From assembly GCA_963931865.1 (NCBI GenBank), contig OZ007505.1, positions 4,224,824-4,288,823 on the forward strand: a stretch of DNA of 64,000 nt, written 5' to 3'. Both the position numbers and the translations under genes were made by a program. Below the pieces are notes generated by a model. The model searched no databases. It worked only from the letters and a program-made list of their open reading frames with translations, and was not told the DNA's origin. Source of the DNA: Axinella damicornis. Taxonomy: Eukaryota > Porifera > Demospongiae > Axinellida > Axinellidae. This document shows positions 23,087 through 33,823 of this stretch, piece by piece. Numbering within the stretch: position 1 is the first letter of the stretch; every line of letters begins with the position of its first letter.

Positions 23087-25093
23087 CCACTTCCCCCCAC
23101 CCTTCCAAAAGTGTGCGTTTCAACTGTGAAAAAAAAAATCTTGTTCAAGGCCTACATACATGCAGCAGCAGTATGCAAACCACAACCATGACCACACCTG
23201 GGGATCCTGGCTTTCTCAACGATGTCAAGATAGCGTCCACGCACAGACACAAATGCTCCTGAGGTACGGTTGAGTTCACTGAGAGTGGGCCCCTTCGTCA
23301 GATACACACTGCGAATGAACAATGATACCAGAAGTCAGGAACAATTTTGCAGAGGAAAGAGGGTTTGAGAACAAGACCAGGAACAATTTCATCTCATTGT
23401 GAAGAGAAGAGGGTCCGAGGACACGACTAGGAACGAGCTAGTCTCACTCAAGGAGAGGAGGGTCTGACAACAGGACTAGTCTCACAGGAAGGAGAGGATC
23501 TGGGAATGAGACCAGGAATGGTCTCATTCTGAGGATGGGTCTGGTAACCAGATCACAGTTGAGGTCTCACTCCGAGGAATGGGCCCAAGGACAAGACTAC
23601 ATGTACAAACATATTCCAAGGATAGGGTTTGAGAACAAGATTAGGAACTTTCATTCCGTGGAGAGCGTCTGGGAATGGAACGATGTGTATACGAACAAGG
23701 TGCCAGCCGACAGGATGGAGTCTCGCTAGAGTATACACACAGCGTACACAATACTCACCGCAGCTCAGGTTTGAGATCGTTAATCTCGACCTCGTCTGTG
23801 ACCATTCCAATGATGTCGCTCGTACCAGTGCCGGCATCATTGTGTGCAGCGGTACCTGATGAAGCTAGAGTGTTGGAGGGGGAGGTCACTGATTGGATTT
23901 GGGGCTGAGAGAGTGTGGGAGAGTAGGGCAGCCATCAATACACACACCACTGAAACTAGTTATAATAGCAGAGCGGGTACACGTACATGTAAATTAAGTA
24001 ACAGACAATTGGGGGTTGCTTAGTAGTCTAGCAGTTAAATCACTGGTCTCTGGACCAAGAGGTCGTAGGTTCTAGCCCCATTATTAACAGCTAGGGATTT
24101 CCCCCCGTCTCCCTCAGCCCACCCTGTGTCTCCAAATTGAGAAGGCTATCTTAGTGTCCTTTGGAGGGGACATTAAGCCATGCACCTGGCTTAAATTTCT
24201 CCAGGGCCCCTCATTACATAGCCAGCATTGTGGTAACTCCCTTATAGGGGCAATACAAATCAAAAATCTGCTGATCATCTACTCTCATTCTACCGATGAT
24301 TCTACTGATGATTCTACTCCCATTCTACTGCAGCAGTCTAGTCCACGTCTCACGTGAGACAGCATTGTCCCCGGTAACTGAACGACGTCATGTGATATGG
24401 ATAGCTGGCATACACTTCTGGTGTTCCACAACAAGTCAGTGAACCGCATTATAGTACATGTACATGTACCCTACAGGTTCATCGATTAGGCTAGGTGTTA
24501 TTTGGATACACTCAATTCGTATAGGCCCTCTTACTGCCTTCAGAAGCTTTGGAAGATATAAACTAGGTTATGACCACAGGATTCTACAAGCCATCAACTC
24601 TTCAATCTTGTCATTCGCCAAGCTAGTTGGGTAATAAACAAACCCAGAGGCTAGTGAGGCCATGAACTACATGGCCACAATCTAGCCCTGTTCCCATGTT
24701 CTCCCCCTACTGTACATGAACGTAAAGTTGGGAAAAAAACATAAAATCGGAAAGAACTTGGGTGGCAGTCTGGGAACAAGGCTAAGAACATACTACTATG
24801 GAGAAACTACATTTACGTCTTCTAGGCAATGGAGTTTCCCTTAGCAGAGATCACTACTGGCACAGCACTGTATGAATATGCTAACCAGGAGTGGGGCTGG
24901 GGCCGACTTCACCAGCTTTCCCTGAGCAGCCAGCATGGCATTAAGCTTGGCAGCAGCAGCCATGGCAGCACCACTGGGGGTGGTAGAGGTGGTGGGCGGG
25001 GCACTCTGGGAGGTGGGTGTGGCATCGGGGGCTGCGATGTCCCACTTGGACCGGCGCTTCTTCCTGGGGGGTTCCCCTTCTGTACCTGCCCCA
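6197..25093 (-). CDS. KHDC4: KHDC4-like KH-domain RNA-binding protein (12 exons, termini missing)
   Basis: Homologue of KHDC4 (BLOM7/KIAA0907), a nuclear KH-domain protein linked to pre-mRNA splicing. Coding exons in gene order: 24886-25093, 23759-23904, 23198-23308, 22812-22867, 22124-22275, 20508-20719, 20201-20340, 19003-19136, 18650-18790, 14672-14739, 12215-12257, 6197-6518. All internal phases agree and total about 577 codons; the human protein is about 614 aa. Family signatures seen: RRSKWD and [12 protein letters not shown] near the N-terminus; [11 protein letters not shown] through RPLYLHVQG (first KH-like region); [12 protein letters not shown] and [16 protein letters not shown] (second KH region); [15 protein letters not shown]; Pro/Gly/Tyr-rich repeats ([10 protein letters not shown]); KRRFTEQ; and DFQLMPPP. 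The exon with the initiator Met and the exon(s) after MAKG were not found. One intron hosts a Gypsy element. Confidence 0.92.
8855..9075 (+). repeat. Tandem (AGAGGTAAACAGNRC)n and 80 bp direct duplication
   Basis: Five or more units of a roughly 17 bp motif (CACCAGAGGTAAACAG) are followed by two near-identical blocks, 8927-8997 and 9007-9077. Both contain GCGCCACAGGTAAAGATCGG and end CACACTAAGAATAC. Lies in a KHDC4 intron; no coding role is seen. Confidence 0.8.
11405..11700 (+). repeat. ~28 bp minisatellite, about ten units
   Basis: The unit is roughly GGCGGATGAGCGTGGTTGG followed by CCCAGGTCT. Units vary at GAGCG/GAGGG and TTGG/TGGG/TCGG. Long open frames across it on the minus strand are repetitive Pro/Asp/Leu strings and not genes. 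In a KHDC4 intron. Confidence 0.85.
12258..12465 (+). repeat. (GT)n microsatellite with GCATGTGTGT variants and a terminal (GA)n
   Basis: Almost pure TG with GCATG and GAGTAGG interruptions, ending in a GA run. On the KHDC4 sense strand it is (CA)n and touches the 3' splice site of the 43 bp exon 12215-12257, so the acceptor lies in ...CACACACACAG. Confidence 0.9.
12780..12872. mobile_element. Small inverted-repeat element with a perfect hairpin
   Basis: Outer arms GATCACCCACTCACC and GGTGGGTGATC are inverted. The core AGAGCAACTTGAGT / ACTCAAGTTGCTCT forms a 14 bp perfect stem with a 4-base loop. Probably a truncated MITE; no coding content. Confidence 0.65.
13062..13900. mobile_element. Inverted-repeat DNA element (~840 bp), TIR GTACCGTAGTGTCCCG
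   Basis: The left end GTACCGTAGTGTCCCGCTAA is the inverse of the right end TTAACGGGACACTACGGTAC. Both ends continue with CGCCCCC-type sequence. A second, inner inverted pair is nested at about 13314-13352 and 13565-13602 (CCAAATCAATTTATA and its inverse). The only open frames (for example about 79 codons from 13241) match no family I recognise, so it is treated as a non-autonomous element within a KHDC4 intron. Confidence 0.8.
14740..18649. other. KHDC4 intron hosting the Gypsy copy
   Basis: Apart from the retroelement at about 15950-17935, the stretch 14740-15950 shows only short dispersed sequence. A piece at 18360-18490 resembles the TAGTCCCGCC..GAACA..CCACTTC tail of the interspersed VNTR repeat. 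No extra KHDC4 exon is supported. Confidence 0.6.
15950..17935 (+). mobile_element. Degenerate Ty3/Gypsy retroelement with scrambled domain order
   Basis: Pol-type segments are present but out of order and broken by frameshifts. First comes the second half of an integrase core (about 16050-16488), with LLSDRG, HPQTD and VERFNRTL, so the second catalytic Asp and the Glu are visible. It is followed directly by the C-terminal half of reverse transcriptase (about 16489-16975) with [12 protein letters not shown] and the YIDD box, then by RNase H (about 16977-17300; ETDASG, FTDH). Last is a linker and HHCC zinc-binding integrase N-terminus (about 17660-17930; C-x2-C pair in [10 protein letters not shown]). 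Gag, protease, the RT fingers and LTRs are not recognised. It lies opposite to KHDC4 inside its intron 14740-18649. Dead copy. Confidence 0.9.
19665..19875 (+). repeat. Imperfect ~19 bp tandem repeat (CTTAGCTCCCTGAACTGC)
   Basis: Roughly nine diverged units around a CTTAGCTCCC(T/A)GAACTG core in the KHDC4 intron between exons 19003-19136 and 20201-20340. Non-coding. Confidence 0.75.
21085..22123 (-). repeat. Minisatellite (~44-52 bp unit) whose units each repeat a splice-donor sequence
   Basis: About twenty units on the plus strand read CTTCCTCCCTCCACCCACAC, then ACACGTACTCACCCCTCCAG, then GCACAC with optional TACACAC/TGCACAC/TGGACAC. On the KHDC4 sense (minus) strand each unit contains CCTGGAGGGGTGAGTACGTG. 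The array begins exactly at the real donor of exon 22124-22275 (GGAGGG|GTGAGTA), so the terminal unit is the functional splice site and the rest are intronic copies. A few units carry GGAGAGGTGAGTG instead. Very long plus-strand open frames across it (up to about 700 codons) are His/Pro/Thr artefacts. Confidence 0.92.
22290..22600 (+). repeat. Imperfect repeat of GGTGGTGTGTGCATGGGGAG
   Basis: About a dozen units of GGGTGGTGTGTGCATGGGGA with short GAAAGGAGA insertions, in the KHDC4 intron just upstream (in gene sense) of exon 22124-22275. The sense strand is pyrimidine-rich here and leads into the acceptor at 22276. Confidence 0.85.
23056..23083 (+). repeat. Poly-C tract (28 C)
   Basis: Uninterrupted run of 28 C on the plus strand inside a KHDC4 intron. 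One of six C/G homopolymers of 18-30 bases in this window. Confidence 0.95.
24011..24300 (+). mobile_element. tRNA-derived SINE
   Basis: The 5' 75 bases look like a tRNA: box A TAGTCTAGCAG, an anticodon-like stem (CTGGT..ACCAAG) and box B GGTTCTAGCCC. A tRNA-unrelated body follows, containing TTTGGAGGGGACATTAAGCC and CTGGCTTAAATTTCTCCAGG. The 3' end has short ATGATTCTACTG repeats. The acceptor stem does not pair well, so this is not a functional tRNA gene. It sits in the first recognised KHDC4 intron. The SINE family cannot be named without a search. Confidence 0.75.
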
Positions 25094-26943
25094 CTGCATG
25101 CAACATCACGATATACATGTACAGTTAGAGAATTTGGGTGTAAATGACATGGTGGGGAAGGTAGTCTCACCTTATACACCTGTATATATATCCATTACGG
25201 AGACAAAGAAGGGTTGTAATAAATGGGAGCATGTTTGGAGGTGCTTTCACCTGCAAACTTAAAAGGTGTACAAATCCTCCATGCAGCTAGCTACACATCA
25301 AGTAACTACGTTGAAAACCTCTAGGAGCAGTGTCATGTATTGCTGCACTAAATAGCTAGCTAGCTAAATCACACAGAGCTGGACAGCTGCGCCACTGGAA
25401 CAAGTCCAACAGCCAACAATTGAAATCAACTTTCTGCCTTTATTTATCGCTAAGTTTCAAAATGGTAAATGTCTTTGCACGGCTCTCTGTAGTCATCAGA
25501 TGATGCTTAAGATTAGTCTCATTCCCAGGCCCCGCCCAGCTTTTCGTCGCCAGCATGCAGCATGGAAAAGCGGGAGAGCGCCTGGTACATTTTATATCTT
25601 TCCTCACAATCATGAGTGACATCAGGATAGAAAAGATGGTAGATAGGGTTTGATTGAACATGGACGCACTGGGGCTCAGTAGAAGAGAGCGAAGGTACAC
25701 ATGTACATGTGCCAGGTAATTATAACTTACCACATGTATCTACAATAGCTAGCGGGGGGGGGGGGGGGGGGGGGGGGGGGGTGACTGTCATACACACCAA
25801 GCGTTGAATGTGTAGCGGTTGAACAATACACAAAACTTTGCCATTTCATTCTGCGATTACATCAAGCTCATGAGGAAAGATACCAGGCCCTCTCCCACTA
25901 TTCCGTACAGCAAGCGGCAAAAAGCTGGGCAGGGCCTGGGAATGAGGTTATCTTAAGATTAGCTTCAATTGCAAAGAGAAGGGGATGACAAATTTTGAGA
26001 GCTGAATTTTAGTGGAGTAACACTTACCCATACTCCCTAGGCGTACTGGGACATGATACAGAAATTAGATCAGCAGGTTCTAGCCCTCAGTATACCATCA
26101 ATATTAGATTTTAATGTGCGTCCATGTGTGTGTGACGGAAGTGGGATGTTCGTGGGGCGGGAATAGACTAGTGACGCGCAACCTTCGTACTTCAATGTAC
26201 TGAACCTCAAACTCTGCGAAGAACGTTCAAGAACATGGGCATGGGCTGGAATCTTCCAGAACAGGTGAGGCTACAAGCGGACGCAATCGGGGAGCAACAG
26301 CTCTGCACAGAGAGCTGTCCGGCACCGGATTACTCACGTAGGCGAACGAGGGGGAAGTAGCTGAGCGAGCGAAGCTACTTGTATAACTTATAGTAGTCTA
26401 ATAACCTACTATGAAAGCTTCAAATGGGCTATTTGATAAGTTTGTCCCAGGTGGGATTTGCAGTGTTTCCAATTTGCAAACCTCAGTGTTTTCTGCATAC
26501 TACTGTATACTAATGTCTGTCATACAGTGCAGGAGGGCACAATTTCTATGCCTGGGAACGAGGCTATGACTAGACTACAGGGGGTGTTACCCCCACTCAA
26601 TGGGATAGTCCTATACATATTGATCCGAGTCAACCAGACAACCCTCCCTGGCCCGAAGCTCTTCAGAAACCCACCCACTGTCCTTCACTTCTGGTAGACC
26701 TACACTGACCTAACACCATGCCTATAAGGCTCACCTCATATTGGAGTCGAGTTCCTACAGCTTTTCTAATCAGTCACGTGGAAGTCTTATGATATTCACG
26801 TGATTAGCATGGTCCCATGCCCAAAATCGGACTTGCTTTTCGAAGGGTCTGGGAATGAGACTCGTCCCAAGCACGGATCATCTGACAGGCGCGTGACTGT
26901 GTGACTAAATAATTATTGCTTGCTCAGAAGCGAGTAAGCGAAG
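25094..26943. promoter_or_regulatory. Divergent intergenic region between KHDC4 and SCAMP
   Basis: The two genes are head to head, with about 1.85 kb between the first recognised KHDC4 exon and the SCAMP ATG. The start exon and transcription start of KHDC4 must lie here or be unrecognised. The space is largely filled by a MITE (25516-25953), a poly-G run and the VNTR repeat (26105-26388). Just upstream of the SCAMP ATG are TCACGTGGAAG and TCACGTGATT, two CACGTG E-boxes at about 26775 and 26798, with matching copies at about 1549 and 1572. A regulatory role is inference. Confidence 0.5.
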
Positions 26944-29720
26944 ATGGCTGACTTCGAGGGAAATCCGTTTGCTGATCCGGACGGTATCAACCCTTTTGCA
27001 GTGAGTGATAACTCTGTAACCAACCTACATTCAGTACAGTAATTTTATAAAAGTGTGGGATGGTTAGGGGCTTATGCGGACCAACCCTTCATGTTTGGAT
27101 CGTTTTTAGGTTTTTCGACATATGTGAACTGGTAAGCAATACAGTCTTGTGAGGCAGCCCCCTGCCGTGCACAATGAACAGAGAAGGTTAATGGGGTACG
27201 AGCATTGCTATCGACCTGAAATGATACGAGATTTTAAACAATGGACAGACGTCTTGAAAAACCTGCATGCTGCATGCTCCCCTGAGAACTAAAGCTGAAG
27301 TGTTTCATAGCTACTGTAGTAGCAGCAAAGAAGTCTTGGTTCTCCACGGCAAGATTAGTGATGCCGACCAATTCCGAAAAAAAAAGCTTCCCCCTATATT
27401 TCGCCATATCTAAGTGATGCAATGCGTCCTGATGTGTGGTTGGGCAGCACTGTACAGTGCGGTAGGACTAGGCTGGTGTACTCGAATCCCCACACATTCT
27501 GCCATATTTTGTGGTAGGGGGTTGGCACGTGAGACTATAAGCAATCGTCTTGACCTTCAAAATGACCAACAGGAAGTGCATTTGATGTGATGCTCTTTAA
27601 TTAGAACACTAGCCTATGCCCTTTGTCTTGCTGAAAGGAGACAGTTGAGACCGTGTATAGTATGTGATCAGGGGAGTTTAAAGTCAGGTCTGCTATAGCC
27701 TCATTCCCAGACCTTGGTTTGATCAACCCCTGCCGCCGAATGGTTTCGCGGCCGGCTTTCAGCAACATCTTCGGGCTTCATTTAATATTGGGTCAAGAGG
27801 CCATGAGCAGGTACATGTACATGGCCTCTTGACCAATCTTTGGTCACGATTTCCTGTCCATGTGCTGTTAATCAAACAGTGGGATTTCCTTGGTGATGTG
27901 AATATCTGCCAGGAATTACCCTTCATAGTTGACTCACTAACTCCATATACATGTGCACACACACTCACTCACACCACACACACCACACACTCACTCACAC
28001 CACACACCCACACTCACACTCACACCACACACCACACACTCACACTACACACACACACACTCACACCACACACTCACTCACACCACACACTCACACCACA
28101 CAACCACACTCACACCCCTCCCAGGATCCCTCAGTAACGAAGGCGACACAGCCAAAGCCAGCTGAGGAAGAGTACAACCCATTTGCTGAACAGGAGAAGA
28201 AGGCAGCAGAGGTGAGGCTTGTTCCTAACGGCCTCCTAATTGTAGCTAGCCTTTATGAAATCAAGAGCTATTGAGCACCCAAGAGTGCATGATGACAGCA
28301 TTGTCCCCGTCGTGATGACAATGATGTCATCATGCGCTCTTGAACACTGCAAAGTTGCGTGAAGGTGCATTCAACTGGTGTTGTCGAATAAAGCTCCTTT
28401 GTATAGATTTGAAATGCATGACATCATCGGGGACAATGCTGTCATATTATTTGTAGTCTGAATTGCAAATGTGCAAGAACTTAGTGGTTAGGGTTTGGTC
28501 GGGCTAATTCAACAACACGTGATTTGAACACTCCTTTGTGCCACTTCACAGTGCTCCTGATAATGATAGGAGTGAGAGTGGTGTTCTGCTGTGTTGGCTA
28601 TCCCAGTAAAGCATACATGTGGGTTAGGTGAGGTCATCCTGCTGACTGCCCTCTTCTGACCCAGTACATGTTGGCTGCTATATGGAAAAGTGTACAGTAG
28701 TCTCTCATGAGTGATTAGTTCTACAAAGGATGCTAGAAAGTTTGATTGTGCTTGGACATCCCAGAGCTGAAATCGTCATAACAAGTGAGTCTTTAAAAGA
28801 CTTGATGCGTCTCGGCACGACTTGGTATCAGCTACAATCATGCAGAGGACATGGCAGTTGTTTGACCCTTTATGACTGCAAATCCTGTTAGCTATGAGAC
28901 TTTCAGCTGAAGTCAGCATCAGTATCCTTGGAGGTTCTGTGTGAGCAAGGGGTGGTTCAGGGTGCATGAGGTGGGAATGTTCACCCAAAGGGTGAAAGCA
29001 GTATGGTCGTGTCTGGGAATGGACCTAGAGAACACCTTGGCCAATTCTTTCAGCAATTATCTACATGTAGCTAGTTAGCTAGAGCTGAGTGTGTAGTTAG
29101 TATGCACTTCATGCAGCACACTGTGTATGGATGAGTGAGTATTCATTGTCCTGATGAACATAGCCACAGTCGTGGTGAGTGGATTCATGAGCAGCAAAGC
29201 AAAACCCATAATCACTTTTTGAGATCTACTTGCAGGCTATAAATACGTTTGACATCCTATTAAGAGTGTAAAGCAGATTGCTGCACTTGCGCGGGCGCAT
29301 TGCGAAAAGCGACGTACGTACGTACGTACCACGTACGTACGTACCTACGCATCCAGCACTGTGTCTCGGCACCGAAGTGCCGAGACAAAAATGAAGACAC
29401 AGTACCATGCAACATAGAACACATATCTACATGTAGCATGCAGGATGTGACCATCTTACACACCAATTGCTGAAATGGCAGTTGCTGACCAAGCGGCTCC
29501 TTTTTGCTGAGAAAATTTGTTATTGCATCACTGTCATGTGAGAGATCAAGTACCTGGCCTCACTGTTAGTGTACGGTGACAAAGAACTGGGGCGTGGCCT
29601 GGTAATAGGCTATAGACACAATCGTAAGACAACAAACAAGCACTTGGCATGTAGTCAAGTACTAGTTAACAAATGCTGCACAACATGTGTATGGTAGTCA
29701 TGTGTTTTTGTGGATCTGTG
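25185..29720. repeat. Copy 2 of the duplicated block
   Basis: Counterpart of 1-5154. It contains the KHDC4/SCAMP intergenic region, SCAMP exons 1-2 and the first 1.5 kb of SCAMP intron 2. Unlike copy 1 it continues into the rest of SCAMP. Copy-specific features are a 28-base G run at 25754-25781, a longer sequence just before the SCAMP start codon (CTCAGAAGCGAG) and the empty MITE site at about 28561. Confidence 0.93.
25754..25781 (+). repeat. Poly-G tract (28 G), copy 2 only
   Basis: Uninterrupted G run between GCTAGC and TGACTGTCATAC. Copy 1 has GCTAGCGTCACAC at the same place (about 553), so the run is an indel difference between the copies. Confidence 0.95.
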
Positions 29721-32700
29721 CTTCACAGATGTACGCTCAGACGGGGAAAGGATTAATATGGTCGTGTGGAGAGATGCCTGGACTCTTTAACAGCCAATGA
29801 TATAATGTGATTGCACTGTGGCTTCACATCTAGTGCAGTGTTCTAGGCCATCAGACAGGGTAGGATGGATGAAGGCGGGTGGGTATGACCGTGTCAGCTG
29901 TAGGGTAGCAACACACAGCTGTGTCTCCGTAAGCTCTTCAATTGGTGCTGGATCAACTATCTCTGCCATATTTGGGGTCTATAAATGGGCTTGGTACATG
30001 TAATTAAAAACCTTTATTCTGTAGGCTCCCCATTTTCCAGCATTCAAGGTCTGTGGGTTAGCAGTGCCCAAGAGATTAAACTGAAACTGAAAGTTCATTA
30101 ATAAGTGGTGTGGATGGAGTCATCAATCTGCCTATATGGTGGTTGATAATACCCTCTGTATGGTTTGGAGAACTGACTTTGAAAAATGTCCACCAAAAGC
30201 ACATGCTGTAGTTGGTACAGTATGTAATGTCCCAAGAACTTCTCTCAATGTTGAAGGATTGTCTGAGCCGTGGAAGACTGTTTGCTACTAGTGGGGAATG
30301 GCATCCAATTAGGCGTTTGTAGATATGAGACTAGACAATGAATGTTTTTCTAACTACTACCGAACGTTAGATAAGAATAACATCATATGCATCAACCCCC
30401 CCTCCCCTTCCCCCCTCTCCCTTCTTTCCTCCCCCTCCCCATCCTTCATGTCTCATAGCCTCCCCGTCTTCCTCCGCCCCCTACCAAGGCCGACGTCAAG
30501 GCCAAAGAGAAACTACAGAAGAAGAAAAAGCCAGCAGCTCCAAAACCCCCTCCTCCAGAGTCCCCTCCTGCCATCATTCATGCAGAGCAGGATCCTCCTC
30601 CTGTGTACACACCAGCAGTGAGTATGGTTAGCAAGTGGTTTTCTTAGACCCTGCTTTTGGAACAATGTCAGTGCAGTCTCGTACCAGACTCCCATACCCT
30701 TTGGGTATGGGAGTCTGGTACCGAGACTATATCCAGTGCAATTGGATATCCAAGTTACACACCCAACTGCCACCACATGCATGGACAATCCTAGGAGGCC
30801 CGGAAAACCATGTCCTGAGCACAGAGGATACCATCCAGGGCATTCCTAGGATGTCCGGGCTGCTGTGTCCTAGTATACCCGGTCAATCTGGGGATGTCCA
30901 CCCTGAGTATCCCCGTACATGTACACCGGAGATATCACCAATCCAGGGATGTCCACCCATCACCACCCCCTGTGTCTGAGTATCCCCATACACCAGAGAT
31001 ACCCAGACCATCCTTGACAATCCTTGGAACTTTTCTTCGTGCATTTTGGTGGCATAGAGCCTTCTCCCCTCCTTCATTCCTCTTTCTCCTGCTCCCCCCT
31101 CCGTCTCCTTCCCCTCCTCCATCTCTTTTTGCAGCCCACCTCCTTTTCTGACCCTAGGGATGACGAACTTAAGAAAAGAGAAGAGGTTTGTCCACATATC
31201 CGTCTGTCCATGTGTCTAGCTGTCAATACTTAGGGTTAGGTGATGAAAGAAGTCGTGATTATTGCTTTGGTCAACTACTGGCATATTTGACACAATGCAG
31301 TAACATTTGTTCTTAGTGGGATGGAGCAATGTTACACTCCTGGTAGGGGAAAAATTGTGCCTTGTAAAAAGTGCAAACGTTTGACTAGTTTGGAATGACC
31401 TACCCAACCATACAACAGTGTTGCTGAAACTCACCTTGGTGGTGGAGATACAAGCACTTTTGTCGTACCGTCGGCAGCCATTGCTTGAGCGCTCTCTTCG
31501 ACTTTTGTTGCTAATACAGTGCTTACGTGCCGAAACACATCGTGCTGGCAAAGTTGCAAGTGCTGCAATACGTTTTGTCTACCCTTTGCCAGCTCGAATC
31601 GATCGACTGAGCATGGCCGTCACGCGGCATGTGCTTGAGTTGCAATACTTAGCTTGTGCTACTGGCGAGTAGCACCGTCTACCAGTAGTGCGGTTGCCAG
31701 TTGTAATACTACAGATAATAATTAAGGTAGGTGAATATTTACCTGTGCACGTATCGTCTATTTGTCCTATTTTGGGGTTTATGTGAGTGGAAATCAAGCA
31801 CTTGTACACTTCACAGAAAGCTACACATCACACAACATACATGTGGCACTGTGGCAACTGTTTCGACAAACGCTTTTTGTTGTGATCGAACTCTCACACC
31901 TAGTTCCCAAATTTGAACACAACATGTGCATTATCTACATGAGATGGAACTTTTAGGATGTTTTAACAACAATTCACACATCAATTGTACGCTTCATTCA
32001 CTTCACTCACACAGCAATTGTACACTTTGTTCCCTTCGCTCACACACCATTGCACGCTGTGTTCACTTCGCTTGCTTCAGCTAGTGCCCCTTCACTCGCT
32101 TACGTGTATGTGAGCACTCCGGCACCAAGCAGCTCTTTGTGCAGAGGTCTTTTGATCTCTCACCTCTGTTTGCATTAGCACAGTGTGGCAATCGACAGTT
32201 CTCTCTTCAGACACAGATAATACTGCTTCAGAGGTCTCGCCATGTCTGTGTGAGTCTGGCATAGCTCCTTTCTCTGATGCACCAACATCCTTGCGTGGTA
32301 GCATCTATGCCAAGCACTGGGTCCGGACACCTTATCAAGGCATTAAATTAATAAGCACGAAGGTCACATGCGTCACTAGTCCCGCTCACCGAATATTCCG
32401 TTATTTGCAGACAGACAGACACACACACGCTTAACATCTGAATATCCTTCAATCTTGCATCGTTTAAACATGTTGGGTCTTGCTTTGTAGCACTGTATGT
32501 CTGGGTGTTAATTACGGAATGGCTCAGACCATGAAGTGGTTGGATTATACAAGGAATGCTGTTGAACAAAACGTGTATGGCCTCATTTCCTACACGTAGT
32601 TCAGACAGCTAATATTAAATTTGTAGTAGTAATGATGTGACGTCATGTCTTGTATAAAACTCGTGAACTTGCATACATTGTACTTCTGAATCAGCCTTTT

Positions 32701-33791
32701 GGAAGTGAGCTACAATGTACAGTCCTATTTCCTTGTGTGCGCGGTGTTTGTAATACATTGTCAATCAGCCACCGTTCGTGAGCTGAATGGGGCGAGGAAA
32801 CGTTTGGGTGGGACGTTGAATGTTTGACGTTGCGTTCCTCGCTGGAAACCACTTCATTTTTGTTCTCTGGTTGGCAGCTTAGCCCTTGGCTGCTTGTTCC
32901 CTTGGAACTGGTGTGATAGCATGCCTGTCTTGGTTTTCTTTGCCATCTTTCAGGAGATAGCTGGTCGTGAGGCAGCACTTCGTGAGCGGGAAAGAAACAT
33001 TGAAAGGCTGGGAACTGGAGGTAGTAAACTGACTGCCTGCTCTCTCCATCTCCCTCCCTCCCTCCCTCTTGTACATGTAGTAGTCTTCATGGATAGTCAT
33101 TATTTGTAGTGACTGCTTCCTTCATCCTCTTCCCCTTCCTCTCCTCACTCTTTCCCCTACCCTCCAAACCCTTCCATTGCATCCCTTCGTGTCCCCCTTC
33201 TCTTCTCCTATTCCTCCTCCTCCTCCTCCTCCATTGTTGTTCCCCTCCCCTCCTCCTTCATTTTCATTCTTCCCTCATCTCTCTCTTGTCTCTTATTTCA
33301 TCCCTCCCTCCCCCCTCCCTCCCTCCCCCCTCCCCCCTCCCTCCCTCCCTCCCTCCCTCCCTCCCTCCCTCCCTCCCTCCCTCCCCCTCCCTCCCCCTCC
33401 CTCCCCCTTACCATTCCTCCTCCTCACAGAACACCCTAACAACTTCCCTCCATTCCCTAAGTTTTGCCCCACCCCCTTCAAACCTTGCTTCTACATCAAC
33501 ATCAAGGTGGAGGTCCCTCCATCAGAGCAGTGGAAGATGTATTTCCTCCTGGCCCTACTCATCTGTGAGTTATATACTAGTGTTCGAAAACGTGACTGAA
33601 GATCTCAAAGTCGTCTTATCCCGCGAAGGATGCAGTATTTCATATACATGATTATAAGCAAGTACACTGTAACTCGAGATCCCTCCCATGACTGAGCCTA
33701 TGGCTATACATGTAGCTGTCCAGCAAAATTGAGTAACCTCCATGCCCCCCCCCCCCCCCCCCCCCCCCCCTCCTTTCTCCTACCGTTTCTT

Positions 33792-33823
<32 letters not shown>

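Noticed and set aside
20758..23191. Very long plus-strand open frames (up to about 705 codons) rich in His, Pro and Thr
   Set aside because: They run through the donor-bearing minisatellite and GT/CT-rich repeats. KHDC4 exons with family matches lie on the opposite strand.
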